Shown: piece after piece, positions 34,930-43,151 of the stretch
Layout of the letters: each line of letters begins with the position of its first letter
How positions within the stretch are numbered: the first letter of the stretch is position 1
NCBI RefSeq assembly: GCF_047345485.1
Contig: NZ_JBLFEN010000002.1
Coordinates: 310,001-374,000, forward strand
Length of the DNA: 64,000 nucleotides
Direction of reading: 5' to 3'
Source of the DNA: Jejuia sp047345485
GTDB lineage: Bacteria > Bacteroidota > Bacteroidia > Flavobacteriales > Flavobacteriaceae
Notes under the pieces: model-generated
Database searches by the model: none
Seen by the model: the letters and a program-made list of their open reading frames with translations, nothing else
What the model was told of the DNA's origin: nothing
Translations under genes and position numbers: made by a program

Positions 34930-34979
34930 TCTCCTGCACAGGTGTTTTAACCTTGTTGGTGTTTAAAAAGTAATTAAAT

Positions 34980-35918
34980 ATGAAACATTACACTTCCATA
35001 AACGATATAGATAATATTGATATTTGGATTAAAGAAGCACAGTCTTTAAAGAGAAACCCTTTAAATTACAATCACTTAGGACAAAATAAAACCTTGGGAT
35101 TACTTTTTTTCAATTCTAGTTTGCGTACCCGCTTAAGCACACAAAAAGCGGCATTGAACTTAGGAATGAATCCTATTGTGATGAACGTATCTGGTGATGC
35201 TTGGGGTTTAGAGTTTGAAGATGGCACGGTAATGAACGGATCGACTGCAGAACACATTAAAGAAGCTGCGGCTGTAGTATCTCAGTATTGTGATATTATT
35301 GCAGTTCGAGCGTTTCCTACCTTAACGGACAAAGCCAAAGATGAAAGCGAGCAGGTATTACAAGCGTTTAAAAATTATGCTTCGGTACCAATAGTCAATA
35401 TGGAGAGTGCTACAGGGCATCCATTGCAAGGATTAACCGATGCGTTGACAATTTCAGAATTTAAAATCAAACCTAGACCAAAAGTGGTTTTAAGTTGGGC
35501 TCCACATATAAAAGTCTTACCTCATGCTGTAGCAAATAGCTTTACACAAGCCATGCAAAACATGGATGTGGAGTTTGTAATTGCAAACCCAGAAGGCTAT
35601 GATTTAAATCCAAAAATTACAGGAAACACAAAAATTTACCACAATCAAGAAGAAGCGTTTAAAGATGCAGATTTTATCTACACCAAAAATTGGAGTTCTT
35701 ATAACGATTATGGTAAAGTGATAAATACAGATTCTAAATGGATGATTACCAAAAACAAAATTGGCGACGCAAAATTTATGCACTGTTTACCTGTTAGACG
35801 CAATGTAGTGGTGGAAGATGCTGTTTTGGATAGTGACAATTCCATCGTGATACAACAAGCAAATAATAGAACCTACGCAGCACAATTGGTACTAAAGAAA
35901 ATATTAGAAGATTTATAA
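34980..35918 (+). CDS. argF': N-succinylornithine (or N-acetylornithine) carbamoyltransferase
   Basis: A 312-residue carbamoyltransferase. The carbamoyl-phosphate motif FNSSLRTRLST is near residue 44, followed by MNGSTAEHIKEAA, HPLQGLTDALT, WAPHIKVLPHAVANSF and FMHCLPVRRN, all typical of the acylornithine branch and not of OTCase. At residue 90 (STAEH) the sequence has Ala. In this branch Glu here marks N-acetylornithine enzymes, while Pro (Bacteroides fragilis) or small residues allow N-succinylornithine. I therefore infer a succinyl-specific enzyme. The alignment at this site was made by eye. Confidence 0.88.
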   Translation: MKHYTSINDIDNIDIWIKEAQSLKRNPLNYNHLGQNKTLGLLFFNSSLRTRLSTQKAALNLGMNPIVMNVSGDAWGLEFEDGTVMNGSTAEHIKEAAAVVSQYCDIIAVRAFPTLTDKAKDESEQVLQAFKNYASVPIVNMESATGHPLQGLTDALTISEFKIKPRPKVVLSWAPHIKVLPHAVANSFTQAMQNMDVEFVIANPEGYDLNPKITGNTKIYHNQEEAFKDADFIYTKNWSSYNDYGKVINTDSKWMITKNKIGDAKFMHCLPVRRNVVVEDAVLDSDNSIVIQQANNRTYAAQLVLKKILEDL

Positions 35919-35984
35919 TTGGTGTTTAGCTTTTACTATTGGCCATTTGCTAATAATTAAAAGTTAACGTCTAATAGCTAAAAA

Positions 35985-36761
35985 ATGGAAAAATTATCCA
36001 TAGTAAAAATAGGTGGAAATGTTATTGAAGACACAGAGGCTCTCAACTCTTTTTTAACCCATTTCTCAAAACTAGAGGGCAAAAAAATTTTAGTGCATGG
36101 TGGTGGTAAACGTGCAACACATGTAGCTTCAAAATTAGGTATCACATCTAATATGATTAACGGTCGTCGTATCACAGATGCAGAAACTTTAGAGGTTATT
36201 ACTATGGTATACGGCGGTTTGGTCAACAAAAATATTGTGGCAAAACTTCAAGGATTACATGTTGATGCTATTGGCTTAACAGGTGCAGATATAAATAGTA
36301 TTCGTTCTATAAAACGACCTGTAAAAGAAATTGACTATGGATTTGTAGGTGATGTAAAAAAAGTGAATCAAAAATCGATAAATAAACTAATTGAAGCTAA
36401 TTTTACACCCGTATTTTGTGCGATTACACATGATGGTAGCGGACAATTATTTAATACAAACGCAGATACGATTGCTTCAGAATTGGCTGTCGGATTATCT
36501 AAATTATATCATGTAGAATTGTATTATTGTTTTGAAAAAAATGGCGTTTTAAAATCTGTAGAAGACGAAAATTCTGTGATTGAATATATGGATTATGGCA
36601 CTTACGAACAATTAAAACATCAAGGCATATTCCACGATGGTATGTTACCTAAATTAGAAAACAGTTTTAACGCCATTGAGGCTGGGGTATCAAGAGTATA
36701 TATTGGAAATCCCACAGTAATTAGTAATAAAAATCAAAAGTTTACTACCTTGTATTTATGA
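35985..36761 (+). CDS. argB: N-acylglutamate kinase
   Basis: A 258-residue amino acid kinase. It has KIGGNVIED at the N-terminus, KILVHGGGKRATHVASKLG, MVYGGLVNKNIVAKLQG, GSGQLFNTNADTIASELA and a C-terminal HDGMLPKLENSFNAIEAG. It phosphorylates the acylated glutamate made in the first step. Its last 4 bases overlap the start of argE (ATGA). Confidence 0.95.
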   Translation: MEKLSIVKIGGNVIEDTEALNSFLTHFSKLEGKKILVHGGGKRATHVASKLGITSNMINGRRITDAETLEVITMVYGGLVNKNIVAKLQGLHVDAIGLTGADINSIRSIKRPVKEIDYGFVGDVKKVNQKSINKLIEANFTPVFCAITHDGSGQLFNTNADTIASELAVGLSKLYHVELYYCFEKNGVLKSVEDENSVIEYMDYGTYEQLKHQGIFHDGMLPKLENSFNAIEAGVSRVYIGNPTVISNKNQKFTTLYL

Positions 36762-37822
36762 TAGAGCAACTTACACAAGAGGCTATTGCATTATTAAAAT
36801 CGCTAATTGAAACACAGTCTTTTTCATCAGAAGAAGAGCAAACAGCAGCACTTATTGAAGCGTGGTTTAAACGTTATAATATTGATTTTAAACGTACTAA
36901 AAACAATGTTTGGGCAGTAAATAAATATTTTGTAGAAGGGAAACCAACTCTTTTATTAAATTCTCATCATGATACAGTGAAGCCAAATTCAGCATATACC
37001 AACGATCCGTTTAAGGCTTTTGTTGAAGACGGAAAGTTATTTGGTTTAGGAAGTAATGATGCAGGCGGTTGTTTGGTGTCTTTAATAGCAACGTTTACGT
37101 ATTATTATAATCACGAAAATTTAAAATATAATTTAGTTATTGTCGCTTCAGCAGAAGAAGAAAACAGTGGTCCAAACGGACTTAATAGTATGCTTTCTAT
37201 AATTCCTAAAATAGATGTAGCTATCGTAGGCGAACCAACATTAATGCATCTTGCGGTAGCCGAAAAGGGCTTAGTTGTTTTTGATGCTGTTATTGATGGC
37301 ACACCAAGTCATGCGGCTCATCCAAATAATAATAATGCCATTTATAATAGTATTAAAGCATTACAATGGTTTAAAGATTTTACTTTTGAAAAAGGCTCTG
37401 AAGCCTTAGGCGATGTAAAGTTATCGGTAACACAAATAAATGCAGGTTCGCAACATAATGTAGTACCAGGACATGTAGATTTAGTGATTGATGTGCGAGT
37501 GAATGATGCTTACAACAACGCAGAAATTGCAGAAATTTTACAAGAAGAAGCACCAGTAACTAAAATTACACCACGTAGTTTACGATTAAACTCTTCATCC
37601 ATTCCTGTGGAACACGATTTGGTAAAAGCAGGTATAGCGATGGGTAGAAATACTTACGGGTCGCCAACATTATCTGACCAAGCCGCATTATCTTGCCCTA
37701 GTTTAAAATTAGGACCAGGAGATAGCACGCGTTCACATTCAGCAAATGAGTTTATTTATGTGAATGAAATTGAAGAAGGTATTAAGATTTATGTTGAATT
37801 GTTGAATCGAGTAATCGTTTAA
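36758..37822 (+). CDS. argE: N-acylornithine / N-acylcitrulline deacylase (M20 family)
   Basis: A 354-residue zinc peptidase-like enzyme. Metal ligands appear in LLNSHHDTVKP and GLGSNDAGGCLVSL, and the catalytic Glu pair in ASAEEENSGPNG. GEPTLMHLAVAEKGLVVFDA opens the dimerisation domain. With an acylornithine carbamoyltransferase in the operon, the substrate is likely N-acylcitrulline, as acyl groups are removed after carbamoylation. It is coupled to argB by a 4-base overlap. Confidence 0.93.
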   Translation: MIEQLTQEAIALLKSLIETQSFSSEEEQTAALIEAWFKRYNIDFKRTKNNVWAVNKYFVEGKPTLLLNSHHDTVKPNSAYTNDPFKAFVEDGKLFGLGSNDAGGCLVSLIATFTYYYNHENLKYNLVIVASAEEENSGPNGLNSMLSIIPKIDVAIVGEPTLMHLAVAEKGLVVFDAVIDGTPSHAAHPNNNNAIYNSIKALQWFKDFTFEKGSEALGDVKLSVTQINAGSQHNVVPGHVDLVIDVRVNDAYNNAEIAEILQEEAPVTKITPRSLRLNSSSIPVEHDLVKAGIAMGRNTYGSPTLSDQAALSCPSLKLGPGDSTRSHSANEFIYVNEIEEGIKIYVELLNRVIV

Positions 37823-37859
37823 ACAAATCAACCATTAAACAAATAAACAATTTTTAACA

Positions 37860-39149
37860 ATGAAACTTTGGGATAAAGGTATATCAATAGATAAAAAAAT
37901 AGAAAATTTCACCGTTGGAAACGATAGAGAAATTGATATTCATATAGCGAAATATGATGTAATAGCATCAAAAGCACATGCAAAAATGCTGCAAAAAATT
38001 GGTATTATTACAGTTGAAGAATTGGTAGATTTATTGGGAGGACTAAAAAATTTAGAATCTCAAATAGATGCTGGTACATTTGTAATAGACGCACAGTTTG
38101 AAGATGTACATTCTAAAATTGAGTTTGAATTGACGAAGTCTTTAGGTGAAGTTGGAAAAAAAATACATACTGCACGTTCTAGAAACGATCAGGTTTTAGT
38201 GGCTTGCCATTTATACTACAAAGAAAATTTAGGAATAATTAGAGCTAAAACTAGAACTCTTTTTGATACGCTTTTAAGTTTAGCCGACACCTATAAAAAT
38301 AAAGTTTTACCAGGATATACACACTTACAAGTGGCGATGCCATCCTCATTCGGTTTATGGTTTTCAGCGTATGCAGAGTTAATGATTGATGATGTGTTTT
38401 TATTAGATGCAGCCATTAAAACGGTAGACCAAAACCCGTTGGGTTCTGCGGCTGGTTATGGAAGTTCATTCCCAATTGATAGAGAATTGACTACCAAAGA
38501 AATGGATTTTACAACCTTAAAATACAACGTAGTGGCAGCACAAATGGGACGCGGAAAAAACGAACGTACCATAGCAGCAGCTTTAGGCAGTTTATGCAAC
38601 ACGTTATCGCGTTTTGCTATGGATGTATGTTTGTATATGAGTCAGAATTTTGGATTTATTTCATTCCCAGATGAATTAACAACAGGCAGTAGTATTATGC
38701 CACACAAAAAAAACCCTGATGTATTCGAATTGATTCGCGGGAAGTGTAATAAGATTCAAGCATTACAAACTGAAATGGTTTTAATCACCAACAACTTACC
38801 AAGCGGGTATCATAGAGATTTTCAATTGTTAAAAGAAAATATGATTGCTGCTTTTGAAGAATTAAAAGACATCTTAGATATATTTAATTATTCTATTCAG
38901 CAAATTATAGTGAAGAATGTGGATATTCATGATGATAAGTATAAATATTTATTCACTGTAGATAATATCAATACACTCGTGGTTGAAGGGCAAAGTTTTA
39001 GAGAGGCCTACCAAAAAATTGGCGGACAAGTACAAGATGGCACTTACGTTCCTGATACCTCAAAACAACACACGCATGTAGGCAGTATTCATAATTTAAG
39101 TTTAGATAAAATCAAGGAAAAGTTTCCTATAAAAAAACCTAATTTTTAG
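37860..39149 (+). CDS. argH: Argininosuccinate lyase
   Basis: A 429-residue enzyme of the fumarase/aspartase superfamily, which makes arginine and fumarate. Motifs: IDAQFEDVHSKIEFELT, KIHTARSRNDQVLVA, GYTHLQVAMPSSFGLW and the signature GSSIMPHKKNPDVFELIRGK. It is shorter than E. coli ArgH (457) but normal for Bacteroidota. It is the last gene of the arginine operon, and its last 11 bases overlap the convergent ROK kinase gene. Confidence 0.96.
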   Translation: MKLWDKGISIDKKIENFTVGNDREIDIHIAKYDVIASKAHAKMLQKIGIITVEELVDLLGGLKNLESQIDAGTFVIDAQFEDVHSKIEFELTKSLGEVGKKIHTARSRNDQVLVACHLYYKENLGIIRAKTRTLFDTLLSLADTYKNKVLPGYTHLQVAMPSSFGLWFSAYAELMIDDVFLLDAAIKTVDQNPLGSAAGYGSSFPIDRELTTKEMDFTTLKYNVVAAQMGRGKNERTIAAALGSLCNTLSRFAMDVCLYMSQNFGFISFPDELTTGSSIMPHKKNPDVFELIRGKCNKIQALQTEMVLITNNLPSGYHRDFQLLKENMIAAFEELKDILDIFNYSIQQIIVKNVDIHDDKYKYLFTVDNINTLVVEGQSFREAYQKIGGQVQDGTYVPDTSKQHTHVGSIHNLSLDKIKEKFPIKKPNF

Positions 39150-39891
39150 TAGAATTTTTATCTAAAACAGCCGCAGCAGCACCTATAATACCTGCATGAT
39201 TACCCAATTTGGCAGGTTTTACAGAAGTCTCAATATTTATGTGTTTTTCGTATTGGTCGTAATATTTTGATACACCACCACCAAGAATTATTAAATCAGG
39301 ACAAACAATAGTATCTACTAATTCTAAAAAAGTATTTAAGCGTTTACCCCATACTTTAAAGCTTAAATCTTCTTTTTTACGAATAGAATCGGCGGTATAA
39401 TGTTCTATCTTTTTATATTTTTTATAGGGAATTTGTCCTAACTCAAAATTAGGAATGAGTTTACCGTTAAAAAACGCACCACTACCAATACCTGTACCAA
39501 CGGTTATCATGATAACTAAACCTTGCTCATCTTTACCAATACCGTAATGCATTACCGCATATCCAGCAGCATCAGCATCATTAATTACAGTTACAGGGTT
39601 TCCAGATGCTTTTGAAAAGAGTTGTTCTGCATTTACATTAATCCATGCTTTATTGAGATTACTTACAGATTTGCACACACCATGTTTGATGATGGTAGGA
39701 AATCCACAACCTATTGGCCCACTGTAATTAAAGTGTTCTACAATTTGTTTAAACACGTTTGCCATATCTTCTGGCTTTCGCGATGCTGGTGTGGAGATTC
39801 TGTAACGTTCTGTTGTGAGTTCGCCAGTTTCTAAATTAACTAATGCGCCTTTCATACCCGAGCCTCCAATATCTATTCCTAATACTTCCAT
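39139..39891 (-). CDS. ppgK: ROK-family kinase, probable polyphosphate/ATP glucokinase
   Basis: A 250-residue sugar kinase with the N-terminal phosphate motif VLGIDIGGSGMKGALV, catalytic Asp region VINDADAAGYAV and MITVGTGIGSGAFFNGKL. The order and length fit the PpgK group of polyphosphate glucokinases, which can use polyphosphate or ATP. The ROK zinc motif (CxCGxxGC) is absent, as in PpgK. It is convergent with argH, overlapping by 11 bases, with no hairpin between them. Confidence 0.85.
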   Translation of the reverse strand: MEVLGIDIGGSGMKGALVNLETGELTTERYRISTPASRKPEDMANVFKQIVEHFNYSGPIGCGFPTIIKHGVCKSVSNLNKAWINVNAEQLFSKASGNPVTVINDADAAGYAVMHYGIGKDEQGLVIMITVGTGIGSGAFFNGKLIPNFELGQIPYKKYKKIEHYTADSIRKKEDLSFKVWGKRLNTFLELVDTIVCPDLIILGGGVSKYYDQYEKHINIETSVKPAKLGNHAGIIGAAAAVLDKNSTKN

Positions 39892-40059
39892 ATGTTATTA
39901 TTGCATAATATCAAATGTAATAAAAAAGATGGTTTTGAAATACTATACGAACCAACAGTTAACTAATTAAAAGACTTACAATATTACTCTGCCGCTTCAA
40001 AAACGTTATTAATTATAATAAGAAAAAGTACTTGTGTAGCTAAATACAAATCAAAAAAA

Positions 40060-40081
40060 ACACCTTCTAAAAGGAAGGTGT
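40060..40081 (-). terminator. Terminator of the CBM48 gene
   Basis: ACACCTTC/GAAGGTGT stem; on the minus strand it is followed by a run of eight T. Confidence 0.85.
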
Positions 40082-40104
40082 AAGTAATAATTTTAATGTA
40101 AGAT

Positions 40105-40401
40105 TTAAACTGTTACTATACTATTTTCTGCACCTGCAAAATCATTCCATGCATAAGCATCAGCTGCAGTATCGTTAACAAACTCGCCATCTACAACATA
40201 TTTAAACTCGTAAGAACTGTCTTTGTCTAAATCAACAGTAGCTTTAAACGTACCGTTTTTTAATTTTTTTAATGGCGCTTTTTTAGCGTTCCAATCGTTA
40301 AAGCTACCAACTACTACAACTTTTTTAGCATCTGGTGCTTCAATTGAAAATGTAACTTTACATATAGGTTTACTCTTTAAATATTGTTTCTTAATTGCCA
40401 T
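40105..40401 (-). CDS. Small CBM48 / glycogen-binding domain protein
   Basis: A 98-residue protein made almost entirely of one isoamylase N-terminal / AMPK-beta-type domain. VTFSIEAPDAKKVVVVGSFNDWNA is followed by a basic segment and SSYEFKYVVDGEFVNDTAADAYAWNDFAG. There is no signal peptide or catalytic domain. It probably binds alpha-glucan (glycogen) in the cytoplasm or regulates an enzyme. It is monocistronic, with a TAAATTTG -7 box at 40425-40432 (minus strand) and a strong terminator. Confidence 0.9.
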   Translation of the reverse strand: MAIKKQYLKSKPICKVTFSIEAPDAKKVVVVGSFNDWNAKKAPLKKLKNGTFKATVDLDKDSSYEFKYVVDGEFVNDTAADAYAWNDFAGAENSIVTV

Positions 40402-40424
40402 AACATTAGTGTTTAATTATGATA

Positions 40425-40432
40425 CAAATTTA
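40425..40432 (-). promoter_or_regulatory. -7 promoter box of the CBM48 gene
   Basis: On the minus strand TAAATTTG matches TAnnTTTG, 23 bases before the start codon. The -33 site is not clear. Confidence 0.45.
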
Positions 40433-40681
40433 TAAAACAATATGTTAATGCATATCTTTAAGAAACTTATCTTATAAGAATTATCAATTTGCTAATTTGT
40501 ATTCTAGTTAATTTATAGTATGAAAAAAAATTAAGAGCATAATTAAAGTATTAACAATATAATTTTTAGGTTTAACATTGATTTTCAGTCATTTCCATAC
40601 TTATATGTTTTCATCTTTCAATTTGAATTATACATTTGAATGTGATTAAAAAACTTTAACTTTACTTTTTTAAATTATCAT

Positions 40682-41614
40682 ATGTTCGGAAAGAAAAAAC
40701 AACAACCACAAATAGATAAAGAGCAACTAGAACTTATTGAAAATGCTCAAAACCGCATTAAACAAAAGAAGCGTTTGTATGTGCATTTTGTAATATTTTT
40801 ACTTGGATGTATACTTATTATTGCTGCTAATACTGTATTGGGTATAGGTAAAAACTTTACTGTAGCTGGTATTGATTGGTTTGTTTATGCTATTTTAATC
40901 TGGCTATTTCTATTCTTATATCATCTATTTAATGTGTTTGTTACTCACAAATTTATGGGTAAAGCTTGGGAGCAAAAACAACTTCAAAAATTGGTAGCTA
41001 AACAACAAATGCGAATTGACGAATTAAAAGATGGGTTTAGAAAAGAAGAAGAAATTAAAGCAAAAAGCGAAGTGTTTAAAGAACTGAATACTCCTGAAGA
41101 AAATAAAACTTCAAAAAGTAATGAAATTACTATTATTGTAGCTGCTGCTGAAAACAATGCAATTGGATTAGGTAATAAACTAATTTGGCATTTAAGTGAT
41201 GACTTAAAACGCTTTAAGTCTCTAACCAGTGGACACCATATTATTATGGGACGTAAAACATTTGAAAGTTTCCCCAAGCCCTTACCAAATAGAACCCACA
41301 TAGTAATTACGAGACAAAAAGATTACAAAGCACCTAATGGCGTTATCATTGTACATTCATTAGATGACGCTATTGATGCTGCAAAAAGTGATAAACAACC
41401 TTTTATTATTGGTGGCGGACAAATTTACAAACAGGCTTTATCTGCTAATTTGGTGGATAAAATTGAACTGACTCGGGTTCATGAAGATTTTGAGGCCGAT
41501 GCCTTTTTTCCAGAGTTAAATACCGCATTATGGAATGAAACTAAAAATGTATTTAATAAAAAAAATACTGACCACGATCATGAGTTTTCTTTCATAACTT
41601 ATGAAAGACTCTAA
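40682..41614 (+). CDS. folA: 2TM domain fused to dihydrofolate reductase
   Basis: A 310-residue fusion in one open frame. Residues 1 to about 95 form a 2TM domain: two hydrophobic helices (YVHFVIFLLGCILIIAANTV and WFVYAILIWLFLFLYHLFNVF), then FMGKAWEQKQ. A charged linker runs to about 148. Residues 150-310 are a complete dihydrofolate reductase: IIVAAAENNAIG, the substrate Asp in WHLSDDLKRFKSL, IIMGRKTFESF, PLPNRTHIVITR and FIIGGGQIYKQAL. It should reduce dihydrofolate with NADPH at the inner face of the membrane. The 2TM domain is more often a separate small protein. Confidence 0.92.
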   Translation: MFGKKKQQPQIDKEQLELIENAQNRIKQKKRLYVHFVIFLLGCILIIAANTVLGIGKNFTVAGIDWFVYAILIWLFLFLYHLFNVFVTHKFMGKAWEQKQLQKLVAKQQMRIDELKDGFRKEEEIKAKSEVFKELNTPEENKTSKSNEITIIVAAAENNAIGLGNKLIWHLSDDLKRFKSLTSGHHIIMGRKTFESFPKPLPNRTHIVITRQKDYKAPNGVIIVHSLDDAIDAAKSDKQPFIIGGGQIYKQALSANLVDKIELTRVHEDFEADAFFPELNTALWNETKNVFNKKNTDHDHEFSFITYERL

Positions 41615-41630
41615 TTTAACACCTTAAATA

Positions 41631-43091
41631 ATGTATTATAAAACCTTAAGGGTTTCAAGATTAGCAACTCTTGTATGTTGTATTTTCACTGTTTTTATTC
41701 ATGCTGAAGTTAAACTTCCCGCCATTGTATCCTCAAATATGGTACTGCAAAGAAATACAACCATAAAACTTTGGGGATGGGCAGATGCTAACGAACATAT
41801 TACCATTACTACAAGTTGGCTTAGTGATGATTTAAAAGTAGTAGCAAATGCTAACGGCGATTGGTCTGTAAACGCACAAACTACTGGCAGCAAAACGACA
41901 CAAACTATAACAATAAAAAGCAAGAATTCTAATATTAAACTTCACAATATTATTTTTGGAGAAGTTTGGCTATGTTCTGGGCAATCCAATATGTATCAAC
42001 CTATGAAGGGTTATAACGGGCAGCCAACCTTTGATGGCCCTATGGCTGCTGCAAAAGCTAATAATCCTAATTTAAGATTATTTACTGTTGAAAAAACAGC
42101 ATCAAAACTACCATTAAACGATGTTAAAGACTATAAAGGTTGGCAACAAGCAACTCCAAAATGCGTTTTAGATTTTAGTGCCGTAGCCTATTTTTTTGGA
42201 CAACAATTACAAGAAATTTTAGATGTACCAGTTGGTTTAATTCACACCTCGTGGGGTGGTAGTAAAGTACAAGCTTGGATAAGTAATGATATGCTTTCTA
42301 AATACGAAACTGTGGACATTAATAACCGAGATATATCTAAAGGCGCACAAGGTATTTCTACAGTATTGTATAACGCCATGATTAACCCAATTACCAATTA
42401 CACCATAAAAGGCGCGTTGTGGTATCAAGGTGAATCTAATAGAAATGAACCTAAGCACTACGAAAAGGTGTTTCCTGCTATGGTAGAAGATTGGCGTAAC
42501 CAATGGAATATTGGCGATTTTCCATTTTACTTTGTACAAATTGCACCTTATATCTATACTGGAAACACAAGCTTTAACACTTATAAAAACACAGCATTTA
42601 TGAGAGAATCTCAACTTAACTGTGTTAATTTAATACCCAATTCTGGTATTGCTATTACTATGGATGTTGGATCAGAGCATTTTATCCATCCGCCACATAA
42701 AAAAGAAGTTGCAAACCGATTGCTTTTTAATGCTTTAAACCAAACTTATGGCTATAAAAGTATTGAGTACACCACACCTATATTTGACACTCAAGAAGCA
42801 AAAGATGGTGGATTACTTTTAAAATTTAAGCATGCTAAACAAGGGCTATTTACCTATGATACCTTAAAAGGATTTGAAATTGCAGGAGAAGACAAAATAT
42901 TTTATCCAGCTGAAGCTGTTATTACAAATCGCAAATATATCTTCGTAAAAAATAGTAACGTACAAAACCCTGTAGCGGTGCGTTATGCTTGGAAAAATTG
43001 GATACAAGGCACATTATTCAGTACTAGTTTATTACCTGTGTCATCCTTCAGAACAGATACTTGGGATGACGCTACATGGGTTAAAAATTAA
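41631..43091 (+). CDS. Sialate O-acetylesterase family protein
   Basis: A 486-residue secreted esterase. It has a signal peptide of about 25 residues ending near FIHAEVKLPA. The SGNH-type SASA domain has its nucleophile in WLCSGQSNMYQPMKGY and further motifs LIHTSWGGSKVQAWIS and ALWYQGESNRNE. The C-terminal catalytic His is probably in EHFIHPPHKKEVANRL. It probably removes acetyl groups from sialic acid or other acetylated glycans in the periplasm. It starts 16 bases after the dihydrofolate reductase gene but has no obvious link to it. Confidence 0.92.
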   Translation: MYYKTLRVSRLATLVCCIFTVFIHAEVKLPAIVSSNMVLQRNTTIKLWGWADANEHITITTSWLSDDLKVVANANGDWSVNAQTTGSKTTQTITIKSKNSNIKLHNIIFGEVWLCSGQSNMYQPMKGYNGQPTFDGPMAAAKANNPNLRLFTVEKTASKLPLNDVKDYKGWQQATPKCVLDFSAVAYFFGQQLQEILDVPVGLIHTSWGGSKVQAWISNDMLSKYETVDINNRDISKGAQGISTVLYNAMINPITNYTIKGALWYQGESNRNEPKHYEKVFPAMVEDWRNQWNIGDFPFYFVQIAPYIYTGNTSFNTYKNTAFMRESQLNCVNLIPNSGIAITMDVGSEHFIHPPHKKEVANRLLFNALNQTYGYKSIEYTTPIFDTQEAKDGGLLLKFKHAKQGLFTYDTLKGFEIAGEDKIFYPAEAVITNRKYIFVKNSNVQNPVAVRYAWKNWIQGTLFSTSLLPVSSFRTDTWDDATWVKN

Positions 43092-43139
43092 TCAACACAG
43101 TACAAACTCATTTTTTAAAATTACTATTTCAAATTTCAG

Positions 43140-43147
43140 TAATTTTG
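43140..43147 (+). promoter_or_regulatory. -7 promoter box close to a start codon
   Basis: TAATTTTG fits TAnnTTTG and lies only 4 bases before the ATG at 43152. If used, the mRNA would be leaderless or nearly so. No TTG -33 is seen at the right spacing. Confidence 0.35.
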
Positions 43148-43151
43148 TCAT

